From: JAUIAI01 sp041396685
GTDB taxonomy: Bacteria > Pseudomonadota > Gammaproteobacteria > Burkholderiales > Burkholderiaceae_E
Direction of reading: 5' to 3'
Length of the DNA stretch: 64,000 bases
NCBI GenBank assembly: GCA_041396685.1
Contig: JAWKYD010000003.1
Location: forward strand, 124,001 to 188,000
Shown here piece after piece: positions 1 to 8,033 of the stretch. Both the position numbers and the translations under genes were made by a program. The notes beneath the pieces are model-generated. The model made no database searches, had not been told where the DNA came from, and saw only the letters and a program-made list of their open reading frames with translations. Numbering within the stretch: the first letter of the stretch is position 1; each line of letters opens with the position of its first letter.

Positions 1-632
1 CCACGCTCGCGGCGATGATCAATTACGTGAACGAAAACCACTACGGTCACATCCTGACCGTGGAGGATCCGATCGAATTCGTGCACGAATCAAAGCGTTG
101 CCTCGTGAATCAGCGCGAGGTCGGTCCGATGACGCTGTCGTTCGCGAACGCGCTGAAATCGGCGCTACGTGAAGACCCGGACATCATTCTCGTGGGTGAG
201 ATGCGCGATCTCGAGACCATACGCCTGGCGATGACCGCGGCCGAAACCGGTCACCTGGTGTTCGGTACCCTGCATACCTCGTCGGCGGCCAAGACCATCG
301 ACCGTATCGTCGACGTGTTCCCGGCGGCCGAGAAGGAAATGGTGCGGGCGATGTTGTCCGAGTCGCTGCGCGCGGTGATCTCGCAGTCGCTGCTCAAGAC
401 CAAGGACGGCTCCGGCCGTGTGGCTGCTCACGAGATCATGATCGGTACCCCGGCCATCCGCAACCTGATCCGCGAAGCGAAGGTCTCGCAGATGAATGCG
501 GCGATCCAGACGGGCGGCGCGCTCGGCATGCAGACGCTCGACCAATGCCTGACAGACCTGGTGCGCAAGAACCAGATCAGCATGGCCGAGGCGCGCGCGG
601 CGGCTTCCGTGAAAGAGAACTTCCCGGGCTGA
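1..632 (+). CDS. pilT: Type IV pilus retraction ATPase PilT, 3' part
   Basis: This is the C-terminal part of a PilT ATPase, the motor that depolymerises type IV pili for twitching. The frame is already open at base 3, so the start and Walker A lie upstream of the window. Visible motifs are the Asp box (EDPIEFVHES), the Walker B region (DPDIILVGEMRD), the His box (ETGHLVFGTLHTSS) and the PilT signature AIRNLIREAK near the C-terminus. A PilU paralogue follows 97 bp downstream on the same strand, the usual pilT-pilU arrangement. The call is firm; only the N-terminal part is missing. Confidence 0.96.
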   Translation, partial: TLAAMINYVNENHYGHILTVEDPIEFVHESKRCLVNQREVGPMTLSFANALKSALREDPDIILVGEMRDLETIRLAMTAAETGHLVFGTLHTSSAAKTIDRIVDVFPAAEKEMVRAMLSESLRAVISQSLLKTKDGSGRVAAHEIMIGTPAIRNLIREAKVSQMNAAIQTGGALGMQTLDQCLTDLVRKNQISMAEARAAASVKENFPG

Positions 633-729
633 GTCCCGCGCCGGTCTTGCAAACCGGCTACCAGAGGCGATCGCGGACGGCGGGGCAGGCTCGCCGTCAT
701 CGAACGCCCACCTTCAGGAATCCAGGTCG

Positions 730-1869
730 ATGGAAAGAGAACAGGCGTCCAAGTTTCTTCAGGACATTCTCAAGCTGATGGTCAGCAAGAACGGTTCCGA
801 CCTGTTCCTGACCGCCGACTTCCCGCCCGCGTTCAAGGTCGACGGCAAGGTGGTGCCGATCTCGAACGTGCCCCTGACGTCCAAACACACGATCGAACTC
901 GCGCGCGCGCTGATGAACGATCGCCAGGCGGCCGAGTTCGAAGAGCACCACGAGGTCAACTTCGCGATCAGTCCGGTCGGCGTGGGTCGATTCCGTGTCA
1001 ACGCATTCATGCAACTCGGCCGCGTGGGTCTCGTGCTGCGCGTGATCAAGAGCGAGATCCCGGCGTTTCGAGAGCTGCATCTGCCGTCGCAGCTGGCCGA
1101 ACTCGCGATGTACAAGCGGGGCCTGGTGATCGTGGTCGGCGCGACCGGCTCGGGAAAATCGAACACCCTGGCGGCGATGCTGGGTCATCGCAACGAGAAC
1201 TCGTACGGTCATATCGTCACGATCGAGGACCCGGTCGAGTTCGTGCATCCGCACAAGAACTGTATCGTCACGCACCGCGAGGTCGGCGTCGATACGGTGA
1301 GCTGGGAGGTCGCGCTGAAGAACACCCTGCGCCAGGCGCCGGACGTGATCATGATCGGCGAGATTCGCGATCGCGAGACCATGGAGCACGCGGTGGCGTT
1401 CGCCGAGACCGGCCACCTGTGTTTGTCGACCCTGCACGCCAACAGCTCGAATCAGGCGCTCGACCGCATCATCAACTTCTTCCCCGAGGAGCGGCGCAGT
1501 CAGCTTCTGATGGACTTGTCGCTTAACCTGCGCGGCATCATCTCGCAGCGTCTGATCCCGATGGCGTCGGGCAGCGGACGCATGCCGGCCGTGGAGATCA
1601 TGCTGAACTCGCCGCTGGTGTCGGACCTGATCTTCAAGGGCGAGGTCGGCTCGATCAAAGAGATCATGAAGAAGAGCCGCGAGATCGGCATGCAGACCTT
1701 CGACCAGGCACTGTTCGATCTCTACGAGGCCGACAAGATCACCTACGAAGACGCGCTGCGCAATGCCGACTCGGTGAACGATCTGCGCCTGACGATCAAG
1801 CTGAACAGCAAGAACGCCGAGAAGGATCTCGGCCGCAACACCAGTCACCTCGGTATCGTCGAGGGCTGA
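730..1869 (+). CDS. pilU: PilT-dependent pilus retraction ATPase PilU
   Basis: A complete 379-residue second retraction ATPase. PilU assists PilT at the cytoplasmic base of the pilus. The secretion-ATPase core shows Walker A (GATGSGKSN, about residue 137), an Asp box (EDPVEFVHPHKN), Walker B (APDVIMIGEIRD) and a His box (ETGHLCLSTLHANSSNQ). The stretch FFPEERRSQLLMDLSLNLR is typical of PilU rather than PilT. The start is an ATG at 730, with AGGA about 11 bases upstream. It is probably co-transcribed with pilT, and a hairpin terminator follows directly. Confidence 0.95.
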   Translation: MEREQASKFLQDILKLMVSKNGSDLFLTADFPPAFKVDGKVVPISNVPLTSKHTIELARALMNDRQAAEFEEHHEVNFAISPVGVGRFRVNAFMQLGRVGLVLRVIKSEIPAFRELHLPSQLAELAMYKRGLVIVVGATGSGKSNTLAAMLGHRNENSYGHIVTIEDPVEFVHPHKNCIVTHREVGVDTVSWEVALKNTLRQAPDVIMIGEIRDRETMEHAVAFAETGHLCLSTLHANSSNQALDRIINFFPEERRSQLLMDLSLNLRGIISQRLIPMASGSGRMPAVEIMLNSPLVSDLIFKGEVGSIKEIMKKSREIGMQTFDQALFDLYEADKITYEDALRNADSVNDLRLTIKLNSKNAEKDLGRNTSHLGIVEG

Positions 1870-1874
1870 CGTGG

Positions 1875-1898
1875 ACCGGGAGCGCGGCTCCCGGTTTG
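1875..1898 (+). terminator. Intrinsic terminator after pilU
   Basis: A 9-bp perfect stem (ACCGGGAGC / GCTCCCGGT) with a 3-base loop is followed by TTT. It lies six bases after the pilU stop codon. The U-run is short, so termination may be partial. Confidence 0.6.
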
Positions 1899-2004
1899 CT
1901 CCCATCGCCAGGCTCGACCTGGTCTTCACCGCGATCTGCGGCCTCGGGATCCGGCGGCAGCAGCGCCGAACGCGCCCGCACGGTCTGCGAAGCGGCCGGC
2001 CCCC

Positions 2005-3249
2005 TCAGCCGAGATCGAACACGAACAACCGGCAATCGAGCGCGCCGTTCATGACCGGTACGCGCCGGCGGGGGCGCAGACCCAGGCGCCCGGGTAGTTG
2101 CCGGTCGCTGGTCAGCCAGGCCAGGGTCCAGCCGGCGAAAGCCGACCGCAGATGCCGACCCAGCGCAAGCATGTTCGCGTCATTCCCGAGTGATTCCAGG
2201 CGCTCGCCATAGGGCGGGTTGGTGACGATCCAGCCCGGGACCAGCCCGCGGGGCGGTTGCAGCGAACGTACGTCTGCGACTTTGAAGCCGATTCCCGCCG
2301 CGGGCACGCCTGCCCGCTGGGCATTCGCGCGCGCCGTGCCCACCGCTTTCGGATCGATATCCGATGCAAACACCGAAGTGCCGGCGGGACGAACCACGTG
2401 CCCTTGCCGCGGCCGCGGTGAATTGTGGTTCGCCGCCGGCGCTTGGGCTGGCCGGTAGCCTGGCAGGCTCTCGAAGCCGAATCGTCTGGCGCCGCCGGCT
2501 TCGATCGCGGCGATGCGCTGGGCCGCCTCGATGGCGATCGTGCCCGAGCCGCAAAACGGATCGAGCAAGGGCGCGCCCGCAGTCCAGCCAGCCAACAGGG
2601 GCAGGGCCGCTGCGAGATTCTCCTTCAGCGGCGCCGCGCCCTTGTCGTCGCGACCACGCCAGCCGCGCTTGAACAGACTCTCGCCACTGAGGTCGAGATA
2701 GATCAACGCCCGATGCTCGTCGACGAAGGCCATCAGGCGCACGTCGGGACTGCGGGTGTCGACATCGGGACGGTCGCCGCTGACCTCGCGCAGTCGGTCG
2801 ACCACGGCATCCTTGATGCGCAGCGTCACCATGTTCAGGCTGCGTACCTTGGCCCGGCGCGCGCGCGTATCGACCCGCAGGCTCATGCGTGGCTCGAGTA
2901 CGAAGTCCCAGGGCACGGTCGCGGCCAGCCGGCCGATGTCTTTGTCGTTGCGATATGGGCCTTGCGCGAGCAAAAGCAGCACGCGACTGGCCAGGCGCGA
3001 CTCGCGATTGAGCCGCACGGCACAGTCCCAGTCGCCGATACAGGAAGCGCCGGCAGAGTCGGCCGTGACCTGCCGGCCACCGAGTTCGGCCAGTTCGTCG
3101 GCCAGCAGGGATTCGAGGCCCTGGGGGCAGGTGGCGAACAGTTCCAGTGGCCGGTGTGCATCGGCCGAGCGCCAGGGCACGTCGGCCGCCGAGCGCCAGT
3201 CGGAGGCCGGCGAGGCCGCGTCCGGCGTTGTGTCGATCGCGGCGCTCAA
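2005..3249 (-). CDS. THUMP-domain RNA methyltransferase (RlmL-type, single domain)
   Basis: A SAM-dependent RNA guanine-N2 methyltransferase related to the N-terminal half of RlmL (23S rRNA m2G2445) and to YpsC. An N-terminal THUMP-like region (LFATCPQGLESLL onwards) is followed by the methyltransferase fold with DPFCGSGTIAIEAA (motif I) and the catalytic NPPYGERL. At about 414 residues it lacks the second methyltransferase half (RlmK) of E. coli RlmKL. I chose a TTG start at 3249 because it overlaps the stop of the upstream gene (TTGA), suggesting translational coupling. A GTG at 3180 is an equally reasonable start. The target nucleotide is inferred from family. Confidence 0.85.
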   Translation of the reverse strand: MSAAIDTTPDAASPASDWRSAADVPWRSADAHRPLELFATCPQGLESLLADELAELGGRQVTADSAGASCIGDWDCAVRLNRESRLASRVLLLLAQGPYRNDKDIGRLAATVPWDFVLEPRMSLRVDTRARRAKVRSLNMVTLRIKDAVVDRLREVSGDRPDVDTRSPDVRLMAFVDEHRALIYLDLSGESLFKRGWRGRDDKGAAPLKENLAAALPLLAGWTAGAPLLDPFCGSGTIAIEAAQRIAAIEAGGARRFGFESLPGYRPAQAPAANHNSPRPRQGHVVRPAGTSVFASDIDPKAVGTARANAQRAGVPAAGIGFKVADVRSLQPPRGLVPGWIVTNPPYGERLESLGNDANMLALGRHLRSAFAGWTLAWLTSDRQLPGRLGLRPRRRVPVMNGALDCRLFVFDLG

Positions 3250-3845
3250 TTCGCCTCGCGCAGGGCGCGCTCGACGAAATCGAGGCGGTCCTGTCCCCAG
3301 AAGGATTCGTCGCCGATGCGGTACCACGGCGCACCGAACACCTGCAGCTGGATCGCCTCTTCGGTGAAGCGGTCGATATCGGCCTCGGCGGCTTCCCTGG
3401 CGGCGCGCAGTTCGTCGGGATCGAGGCCGGCGGCGGCCATGATCAGATCCAACTCCACATCGTCGGCCACGTTGCGCTCTTCGGACCAGCAGCCTCGCAT
3501 CACCAGCGACGCGAGCAGGAACGCGGCCTGCTCGCCGGCCACGATGCGGGCTGCCGCGATCAGCCGCATGCTGGGCATGTGATCGACCGGGAAATGCCGC
3601 GGCTGTTCGTTCAGCGGCATGCCCAGGAAATCGGCCCAGCGTCGCAGCTCGACCAGGCGATAGGCCTGGCGCTGAGGCGCGCGCTTGGGCAGCGGCAAGC
3701 CGCCGGAAACGGGAAAGACCCGGGCGAGATCGAACGGCTTCACGTGGATCTGCGCGCCCGTTTCGGCGGCGATGTGACCCAGGCGTTCGTGGCCGAGATA
3801 GCTCCAGGGCGAGGTTGATACGAAGTAGTAGTCGATGGTCTTCAT
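3246..3845 (-). CDS. DsbA-fold 2-hydroxychromene-2-carboxylate isomerase family protein
   Basis: A 199-residue member of the kappa-class glutathione transferase-like HCCA isomerase family. These cytoplasmic proteins use glutathione to isomerise aromatic catabolic intermediates. The N-terminus has the SPWSYLG segment carrying the Ser that replaces the DsbA cysteine. The C-terminal block VFGAPWYRIGDESFWGQDRL is the family hallmark. The ATG at 3845 is preceded by a GGAG-like ribosome site. The stop overlaps the start of the RNA methyltransferase gene. The real substrate is unknown; there is no naphthalene pathway nearby. Confidence 0.8.
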   Translation of the reverse strand: MKTIDYYFVSTSPWSYLGHERLGHIAAETGAQIHVKPFDLARVFPVSGGLPLPKRAPQRQAYRLVELRRWADFLGMPLNEQPRHFPVDHMPSMRLIAAARIVAGEQAAFLLASLVMRGCWSEERNVADDVELDLIMAAAGLDPDELRAAREAAEADIDRFTEEAIQLQVFGAPWYRIGDESFWGQDRLDFVERALREAN

Positions 3846-3998
3846 GGCGTGTCGGCTCCGGCGGGGGCAATGGTCGCGATGGCGGCTCGCAGTGTTCTGT
3901 TTCGCAAGTATCTGGTATTTCGCTGGCCTCGGAGCCGGGCGGGCACAAGGCGCCCGGTCGACACTGGCTGGCGCCGTCGTTCGCGGCGCCAAGGCCGA

Positions 3999-4580
3999 TC
4001 AGACCATGCAGCCCGACGCGAGCCGGGCCAGCATGCGGCCGTCTCGATCGACGATCAGCGCTTCACCCATCTGCGTGCCCCGGCCGGTAACCGCCGTAAT
4101 GATGACCTGGTGGGTGACGAGGATATCGAACTGGCCGTCCGGAATGTCGCGCAGGTTCGAGCGGATCGCCGCCAGCTGGCCCGGCGCATCCCCGCGGTTC
4201 TGGAAGGTCGAGTTCAGCGCCGGGAGATCGCGAAACTCACCGAACGCGATACGGGCGGTATCACGGCAACGGCACCATTGGCTGCTCAGCACCTGCCGTG
4301 GCGAGAGCGCACGCTCGGCGAACCATCGCCCGATGCACGCGGCCTGCTCGCGCCCGGCCTCGCTGAGGTTGCGTTGCGTCTCGCAACGATCGAGCACGAA
4401 TTCGGGCGGATCGCCGATGCCGGGGACCGTCTGTGCATGACGGATCATCACCGCGCAGCCGCCCGCACGCACGGTTTCGACGGCCTCCTGCGCGGCGGCA
4501 AGCGAAGGTGTGAGACCGCCGGACCCGGCGGCCAACAAGGCTAGCGGAAGTCGCAGGATGCGACGTCGTTGGTCGTTCAT
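3999..4580 (-). CDS. Exported histidine phosphatase (SixA/phosphoglycerate-mutase superfamily)
   Basis: A 193-residue histidine phosphatase superfamily protein. An N-terminal signal peptide (a basic RRRILRLP stretch, then a hydrophobic LALLAAGSGG core ending near AAAQ) suggests export. The catalytic RHG-type motif appears as MIRHAQT, with a later ILVTHQV motif carrying the second His and a C-terminal acidic region. Family members remove phosphate from small molecules or phosphohistidine; the substrate cannot be read from sequence. It is not obviously in an operon with hemJ, which starts about 36 bp away in the same direction. Confidence 0.8.
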   Translation of the reverse strand: MNDQRRRILRLPLALLAAGSGGLTPSLAAAQEAVETVRAGGCAVMIRHAQTVPGIGDPPEFVLDRCETQRNLSEAGREQAACIGRWFAERALSPRQVLSSQWCRCRDTARIAFGEFRDLPALNSTFQNRGDAPGQLAAIRSNLRDIPDGQFDILVTHQVIITAVTGRGTQMGEALIVDRDGRMLARLASGCMV

Positions 4581-4615
4581 GGCCCGGCTCCGGAGGGTGG
4601 TGTCGCGGGTCGTGC

Positions 4616-5056
4616 TCAGAACGGCTTGATCACGACCAGCGCGACCACCGCCAGCAAAATGAGCACCGGAGCCTCATTGAACCAGCGATACCAGACATGT
4701 CCGCGCTTGCCCGGACCGACGCGCAGGCTTTTCAGCATGCGCCCGCAGACATGGTGATAGGCGAGCAGGCCGACGACCAGCGCGAGCTTCAGGTGCAACC
4801 ATCCCTGGCCCGCACCGACTCCGTATCCGAGCCAGAGCCACAGGCCGAACACCAGCGCCAGCACCATCAGCGGACCCATGAAACGATAGAGCTTGCCCGC
4901 CATCAGGATCAGGCGCGCGCGTTCGGCGTTGTCAGCCGGCGGGGCGCCGGCGTCGACCATCGCGATGTTCACGAAGATGCGGGGCAGATAGAAAAGACCC
5001 GCAAACCAGCTGGTCACGAACACGATGTGCAGGGTCTTGACCCAGAGGTAAGCCAT
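4616..5056 (-). CDS. hemJ: Protoporphyrinogen IX oxidase HemJ (CopD-like membrane protein)
   Basis: A 146-residue integral membrane protein with four predicted helices. The N-terminal KTLHIVFVTSWFAGLFYLPR carries the conserved His of HemJ. A central WLHLKLALV and a C-terminal RWFNEAPVLILL match the family. HemJ oxidises protoporphyrinogen IX to protoporphyrin IX in haem synthesis in bacteria without HemG or HemY. Length and motif order fit the UPF0093/HemJ family. An automatic CopD-family label would mean the same protein. Confidence 0.85.
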   Translation of the reverse strand: MAYLWVKTLHIVFVTSWFAGLFYLPRIFVNIAMVDAGAPPADNAERARLILMAGKLYRFMGPLMVLALVFGLWLWLGYGVGAGQGWLHLKLALVVGLLAYHHVCGRMLKSLRVGPGKRGHVWYRWFNEAPVLILLAVVALVVIKPF

Positions 5057-5111
5057 GTCTAGCTGCCGTCTTCGGTGAGCGGCGATCGGTCGGGCAGGCG
5101 GGGCACAGGGG

Positions 5112-5143
5112 CTCAGGCGCTCAGGCGCTCAGGCGCTCAGGCG
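5112..5143. repeat. 8-bp tandem repeat over the proA stop codon
   Basis: Four exact head-to-tail copies of CTCAGGCG. The last copy contains the proA stop (TCA at 5137-5139 on the plus strand), and the other three lie just downstream of the gene. Each unit re-creates a TGA in one frame. Confidence 0.95.
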
Positions 5144-6420
5144 CGTACCTGGCCGCTGCCGAACACCACGAACTTCTGCGATGTCAGCCCTTCGAGGCCG
5201 ACGGGGCCGCGCGCATGCAGCTTGTCGGTTGAGATGCCGATCTCGGCGCCCAGGCCGAACTCGAATCCGTCGGCGAAGCGCGTCGAGGCGTTGATCATGA
5301 CCGAGGCCGAGTCGACCTCGGTCAGGAAGCGCATCGCCAGCGGATGGTCGTTCGTGATGATCGCGTCGGTGTGGTGCGAGCCGTGGTGATTGATGTGGGC
5401 GATGGCGGCGTCGGCGCCGTCGACGACCGCGATACTGATGATCGGCGCCAGGTACTCGGTTCGCCAGTCCTCGTCGGTCGCCGGCACCGTGGCCAGGCCG
5501 GCCTCAGCGAGAACCGCAGCCGCGCGGGCGTCGGCCCGCAGCTCCACCCCCTTGTCCGCATAGATCCGGCCGATGAGGGGCAGAAAGGCCCGCGCGACCG
5601 GCGCATCGACGAGCAATGTCTCCATGGCATTGCAGGGCGAGTAGCGCTGGGTCTTGGCGTTGTCGCACACGCGCACGGCCATGTCGAGGTCGGCTGCGGC
5701 ATCGACGTAGGTGTGGCAGATGCCATCGAGATGTTTGATCACAGGCACACGGGCCTCGCGGCTGATCCGCTCGATCAGCGATTTGCCGCCCCGGGGCACG
5801 ATGACGTCGATGGCGTCGGGGCTCGAGATCAGCGCACCGACTGCCGCGCGATCGGTGGTTTCGATCAACTGAACCGCGTCGGCGGGCAGTCCGGCGGCGG
5901 CGAGGCCGTCGCGAATGATCGCGGCCAGCGCCTGATTGCTTTCGATGGCCTCGGAGCCGCCGCGCAGGATCGTCGCATTGCCGCTCTTGATGCACAGACC
6001 GGCCGCGTCGATGGTCACGTTCGGCCGCGATTCGTAGATGATGCCGATGCTGCCCAGGGGCACGCGCATGCGCCCCACGCGGATGCCGCTGGGTTGCTGG
6101 CGCAGGTCGGTGATCTCGCCGATGGGGTCGGGCAGGGCGGCGATCTGCTCGAGACCCGCCGCCATGGTGGCGATGACCTTGTCGGTCAGGGCCAGGCGGT
6201 CGACGAAGGCCTCGTCCAGACCATTGGCACGGCCGCGTTCCAGGTCGAGCGCATTGGCTTCGCGCAGTCGTGGCGCGCGCTCGAGCAACAATGCGGCCGT
6301 GCGGCGCAGGGCCGTATTCTTCGCAGCGGTGCTGGCACGCGCCATGGCGGCGCTGGCCGCACGGGCACGCCGGCCGCAGTCGGCGACATAGGCGGAGACA
6401 TCCAGTTGCTCGTTGTGCAT
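5137..6420 (-). CDS. proA: Glutamate-5-semialdehyde dehydrogenase (gamma-glutamyl phosphate reductase)
   Basis: A 427-residue ProA, the second enzyme of proline synthesis, which reduces gamma-glutamyl phosphate to the semialdehyde with NADPH. It has the aldehyde-dehydrogenase fold, with VPLGSIGIIYESRPNVT, the catalytic Cys in YSPCNAMETLLVD, and the C-terminal EFGLGAEIGISTDKLHARGP block. The ATG at 6420 (MHNEQLDV) gives the normal family length; an upstream extension in frame is not supported. It lies 40 bp downstream of holA. A short tandem repeat overlaps its stop codon. Confidence 0.97.
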   Translation of the reverse strand: MHNEQLDVSAYVADCGRRARAASAAMARASTAAKNTALRRTAALLLERAPRLREANALDLERGRANGLDEAFVDRLALTDKVIATMAAGLEQIAALPDPIGEITDLRQQPSGIRVGRMRVPLGSIGIIYESRPNVTIDAAGLCIKSGNATILRGGSEAIESNQALAAIIRDGLAAAGLPADAVQLIETTDRAAVGALISSPDAIDVIVPRGGKSLIERISREARVPVIKHLDGICHTYVDAAADLDMAVRVCDNAKTQRYSPCNAMETLLVDAPVARAFLPLIGRIYADKGVELRADARAAAVLAEAGLATVPATDEDWRTEYLAPIISIAVVDGADAAIAHINHHGSHHTDAIITNDHPLAMRFLTEVDSASVMINASTRFADGFEFGLGAEIGISTDKLHARGPVGLEGLTSQKFVVFGSGQVRA

Positions 6421-6460
6421 GGTCGGGCTCGGTTGGTGGACCGTCTGCCTGGGCGGGTGA

Positions 6461-7513
6461 TCAGAGGGTGGCCGCAAGGCCGCCGGTGGCCGGCCGGGGC
6501 TCGTCGCCGATCGGCAAGCCGGCCAGCCGCAGGGTGAGGGTGCGCAGCATCGGCCAGGCCGGGCCGGCGGCCAGGCCTTTGGCAATTGTATCGGCGCGGG
6601 CGAGGATCGGCAGCGCCTGCTCGAGCTGGCGACGAGGAAGGCGGCCGAGCGCGGCTTCGAAACGCCGCTGACGCGGCCCGAAGATGCGCGCCGCGGCCAT
6701 GGCCCGGCTCAGCGGTTCGCCGGCGGCGCGCGCGTCCATCAGCCGCAACAGCCCGCGTACGGTCTCGGCGAGATGCCAGACGACCATGGCCTCGGCGCGT
6801 CCCTCGCCGGCCAGGCCGGCGAGGCAGCGCAACACCCGTGCGGGTTGGCCGAGCAGCAAGGCATCGACGAGGTCCTGGGTTTCGTAGCGCGCCACGTCGA
6901 GCACCGCGGCGGCGGCCTCGTCGGCCGGTAGATCGCCGGGCTCGAACAACAGAGCCAGCTTGCGGATCTCCTGATCGGCGGCGAGCAGATTGCCCTGCAC
7001 GCGGTCGGCGATCAGGGCGATCAGACTGGCCGGCGCGCGCAGCCCCTGCGCGCGCAGCCGCGCACCGATCCAGCCCGGCAGTTGTTCGCGTTCGATCGGA
7101 AAGATCGCCACCACCACCGCCGCGTCCTCGATGCGCTTGGCCGCGGACGAGCGCAACAGGGCCGCTTCGGGCCGCTCGCTGGTCAGCAGCCAGCGAACCT
7201 CGGGGTCGGGCGCTGCGGCGATCGGTTCCAGTGCATCGATCAAGGCCTTCGGCGGCCTGCCGCCGACGCGGATCTCGACGAGCTTGCGGCTCGCGAACAA
7301 GGACTGGCTCGCCGCTGCGGCCTGCAACTGCGACGGATCGAAGCCGCGCTCGACTTCGATCACCTCGCGTTCGTCGTGGCCGGCTTCGCGTGCCGCCGAG
7401 CGCACGGCCTGCGCGGCTTCCAGGACCAGCAGCGGCTCATTGCCGTGGATCCAGACCAGGCCGGGCGAACCGGCCAGGGCCTGGGTCAATCGCTCGGGCT
7501 TGATCGTTGCCAT
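6461..7513 (-). CDS. holA: DNA polymerase III delta subunit
   Basis: A 350-residue HolA, the delta subunit of the clamp loader that opens the beta sliding clamp. The N-terminus LVWIHGNEPLLVLEA and the following FDPSQLQAAAASQSLFASR stretch match the delta ATPase-like domain. The C-terminal collar region (QRRFEAALGRLPRRQLEQAL) is also recognisable. Length fits the family. It follows lptE with a 20-bp gap, as in many gammaproteobacteria. Confidence 0.95.
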   Translation of the reverse strand: MATIKPERLTQALAGSPGLVWIHGNEPLLVLEAAQAVRSAAREAGHDEREVIEVERGFDPSQLQAAAASQSLFASRKLVEIRVGGRPPKALIDALEPIAAAPDPEVRWLLTSERPEAALLRSSAAKRIEDAAVVVAIFPIEREQLPGWIGARLRAQGLRAPASLIALIADRVQGNLLAADQEIRKLALLFEPGDLPADEAAAAVLDVARYETQDLVDALLLGQPARVLRCLAGLAGEGRAEAMVVWHLAETVRGLLRLMDARAAGEPLSRAMAAARIFGPRQRRFEAALGRLPRRQLEQALPILARADTIAKGLAAGPAWPMLRTLTLRLAGLPIGDEPRPATGGLAATL

Positions 7514-7533
7514 CTGAGGCCTTGCCGTCCGGG

Positions 7534-8031
7534 CTAGCGCGGCATCTTGACGGCCCCGAGCCGCCGCAGGATCTGCTGCACCATGTCGTTCTCCATCTCC
7601 GAGTAGAGGAAGGCCTCTTCGAGTTCCTCGGACAACTGTTCGATGTCGCTCGTCGTGATGTAGCGGCGGATCGTGATCTCGGTCGGCGGCAGCAGCTCGA
7701 CCTGGTCCGGACCGTCGAGCCTGAAGCGCACCCGGTAGCTGAGTTCGTATTCGCGCGGCCGTCCCGACGGCGAAAAAGACACCGGCTCCTTGAGCCGGAC
7801 CTCGCTGACCTCGCGCAGCACCGCCTCGGCGCCCTCCGGCGAGGGTACGAGCGTGGTGCCCTGACGGGCCTGACGTGCGAACTCCACCGCCAGGCTCGAA
7901 CCCTTCGGCAGATCGGCATAGAGCGTACGAAACGGCAACTGCACCGATTCGCGCAACTGGAAGCCGCAGCCGGCCAGCAAGCCCAGCCCGGCGATCAGGG
8001 CTCGGCGCCGGGCCACACGCTTGGCCGGCAC
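7534..8031 (-). CDS. lptE: LPS-assembly lipoprotein LptE
   Basis: A 165-residue outer membrane lipoprotein that plugs the LptD barrel in lipopolysaccharide export. A GTG start at 8031 lies two bases after the leuS stop. It gives a signal peptide with a lipobox LLAGC (Cys about residue 22) followed by GFQLRESVQLPF, which matches the LptE start GFxLR. The C-terminal EMENDMVQQILRRL is typical. The leuS-lptE-holA order supports the call. Confidence 0.93.
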   Translation of the reverse strand: MPAKRVARRRALIAGLGLLAGCGFQLRESVQLPFRTLYADLPKGSSLAVEFARQARQGTTLVPSPEGAEAVLREVSEVRLKEPVSFSPSGRPREYELSYRVRFRLDGPDQVELLPPTEITIRRYITTSDIEQLSEELEEAFLYSEMENDMVQQILRRLGAVKMPR

Positions 8032-8033
8032 TG

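Noticed and set aside
697..1929. A 410-codon minus-strand frame
   Set aside because: Antisense to pilU with Arg/His/Asp-rich sequence and no domain; pilU motifs are clear on the other strand.
2005..3948. A 647-codon frame reading both the methyltransferase and the region over the isomerase gene
   Set aside because: The extra N-terminal part overlaps the well-supported isomerase gene in another frame; the methyltransferase starts at 3249 or 3180.
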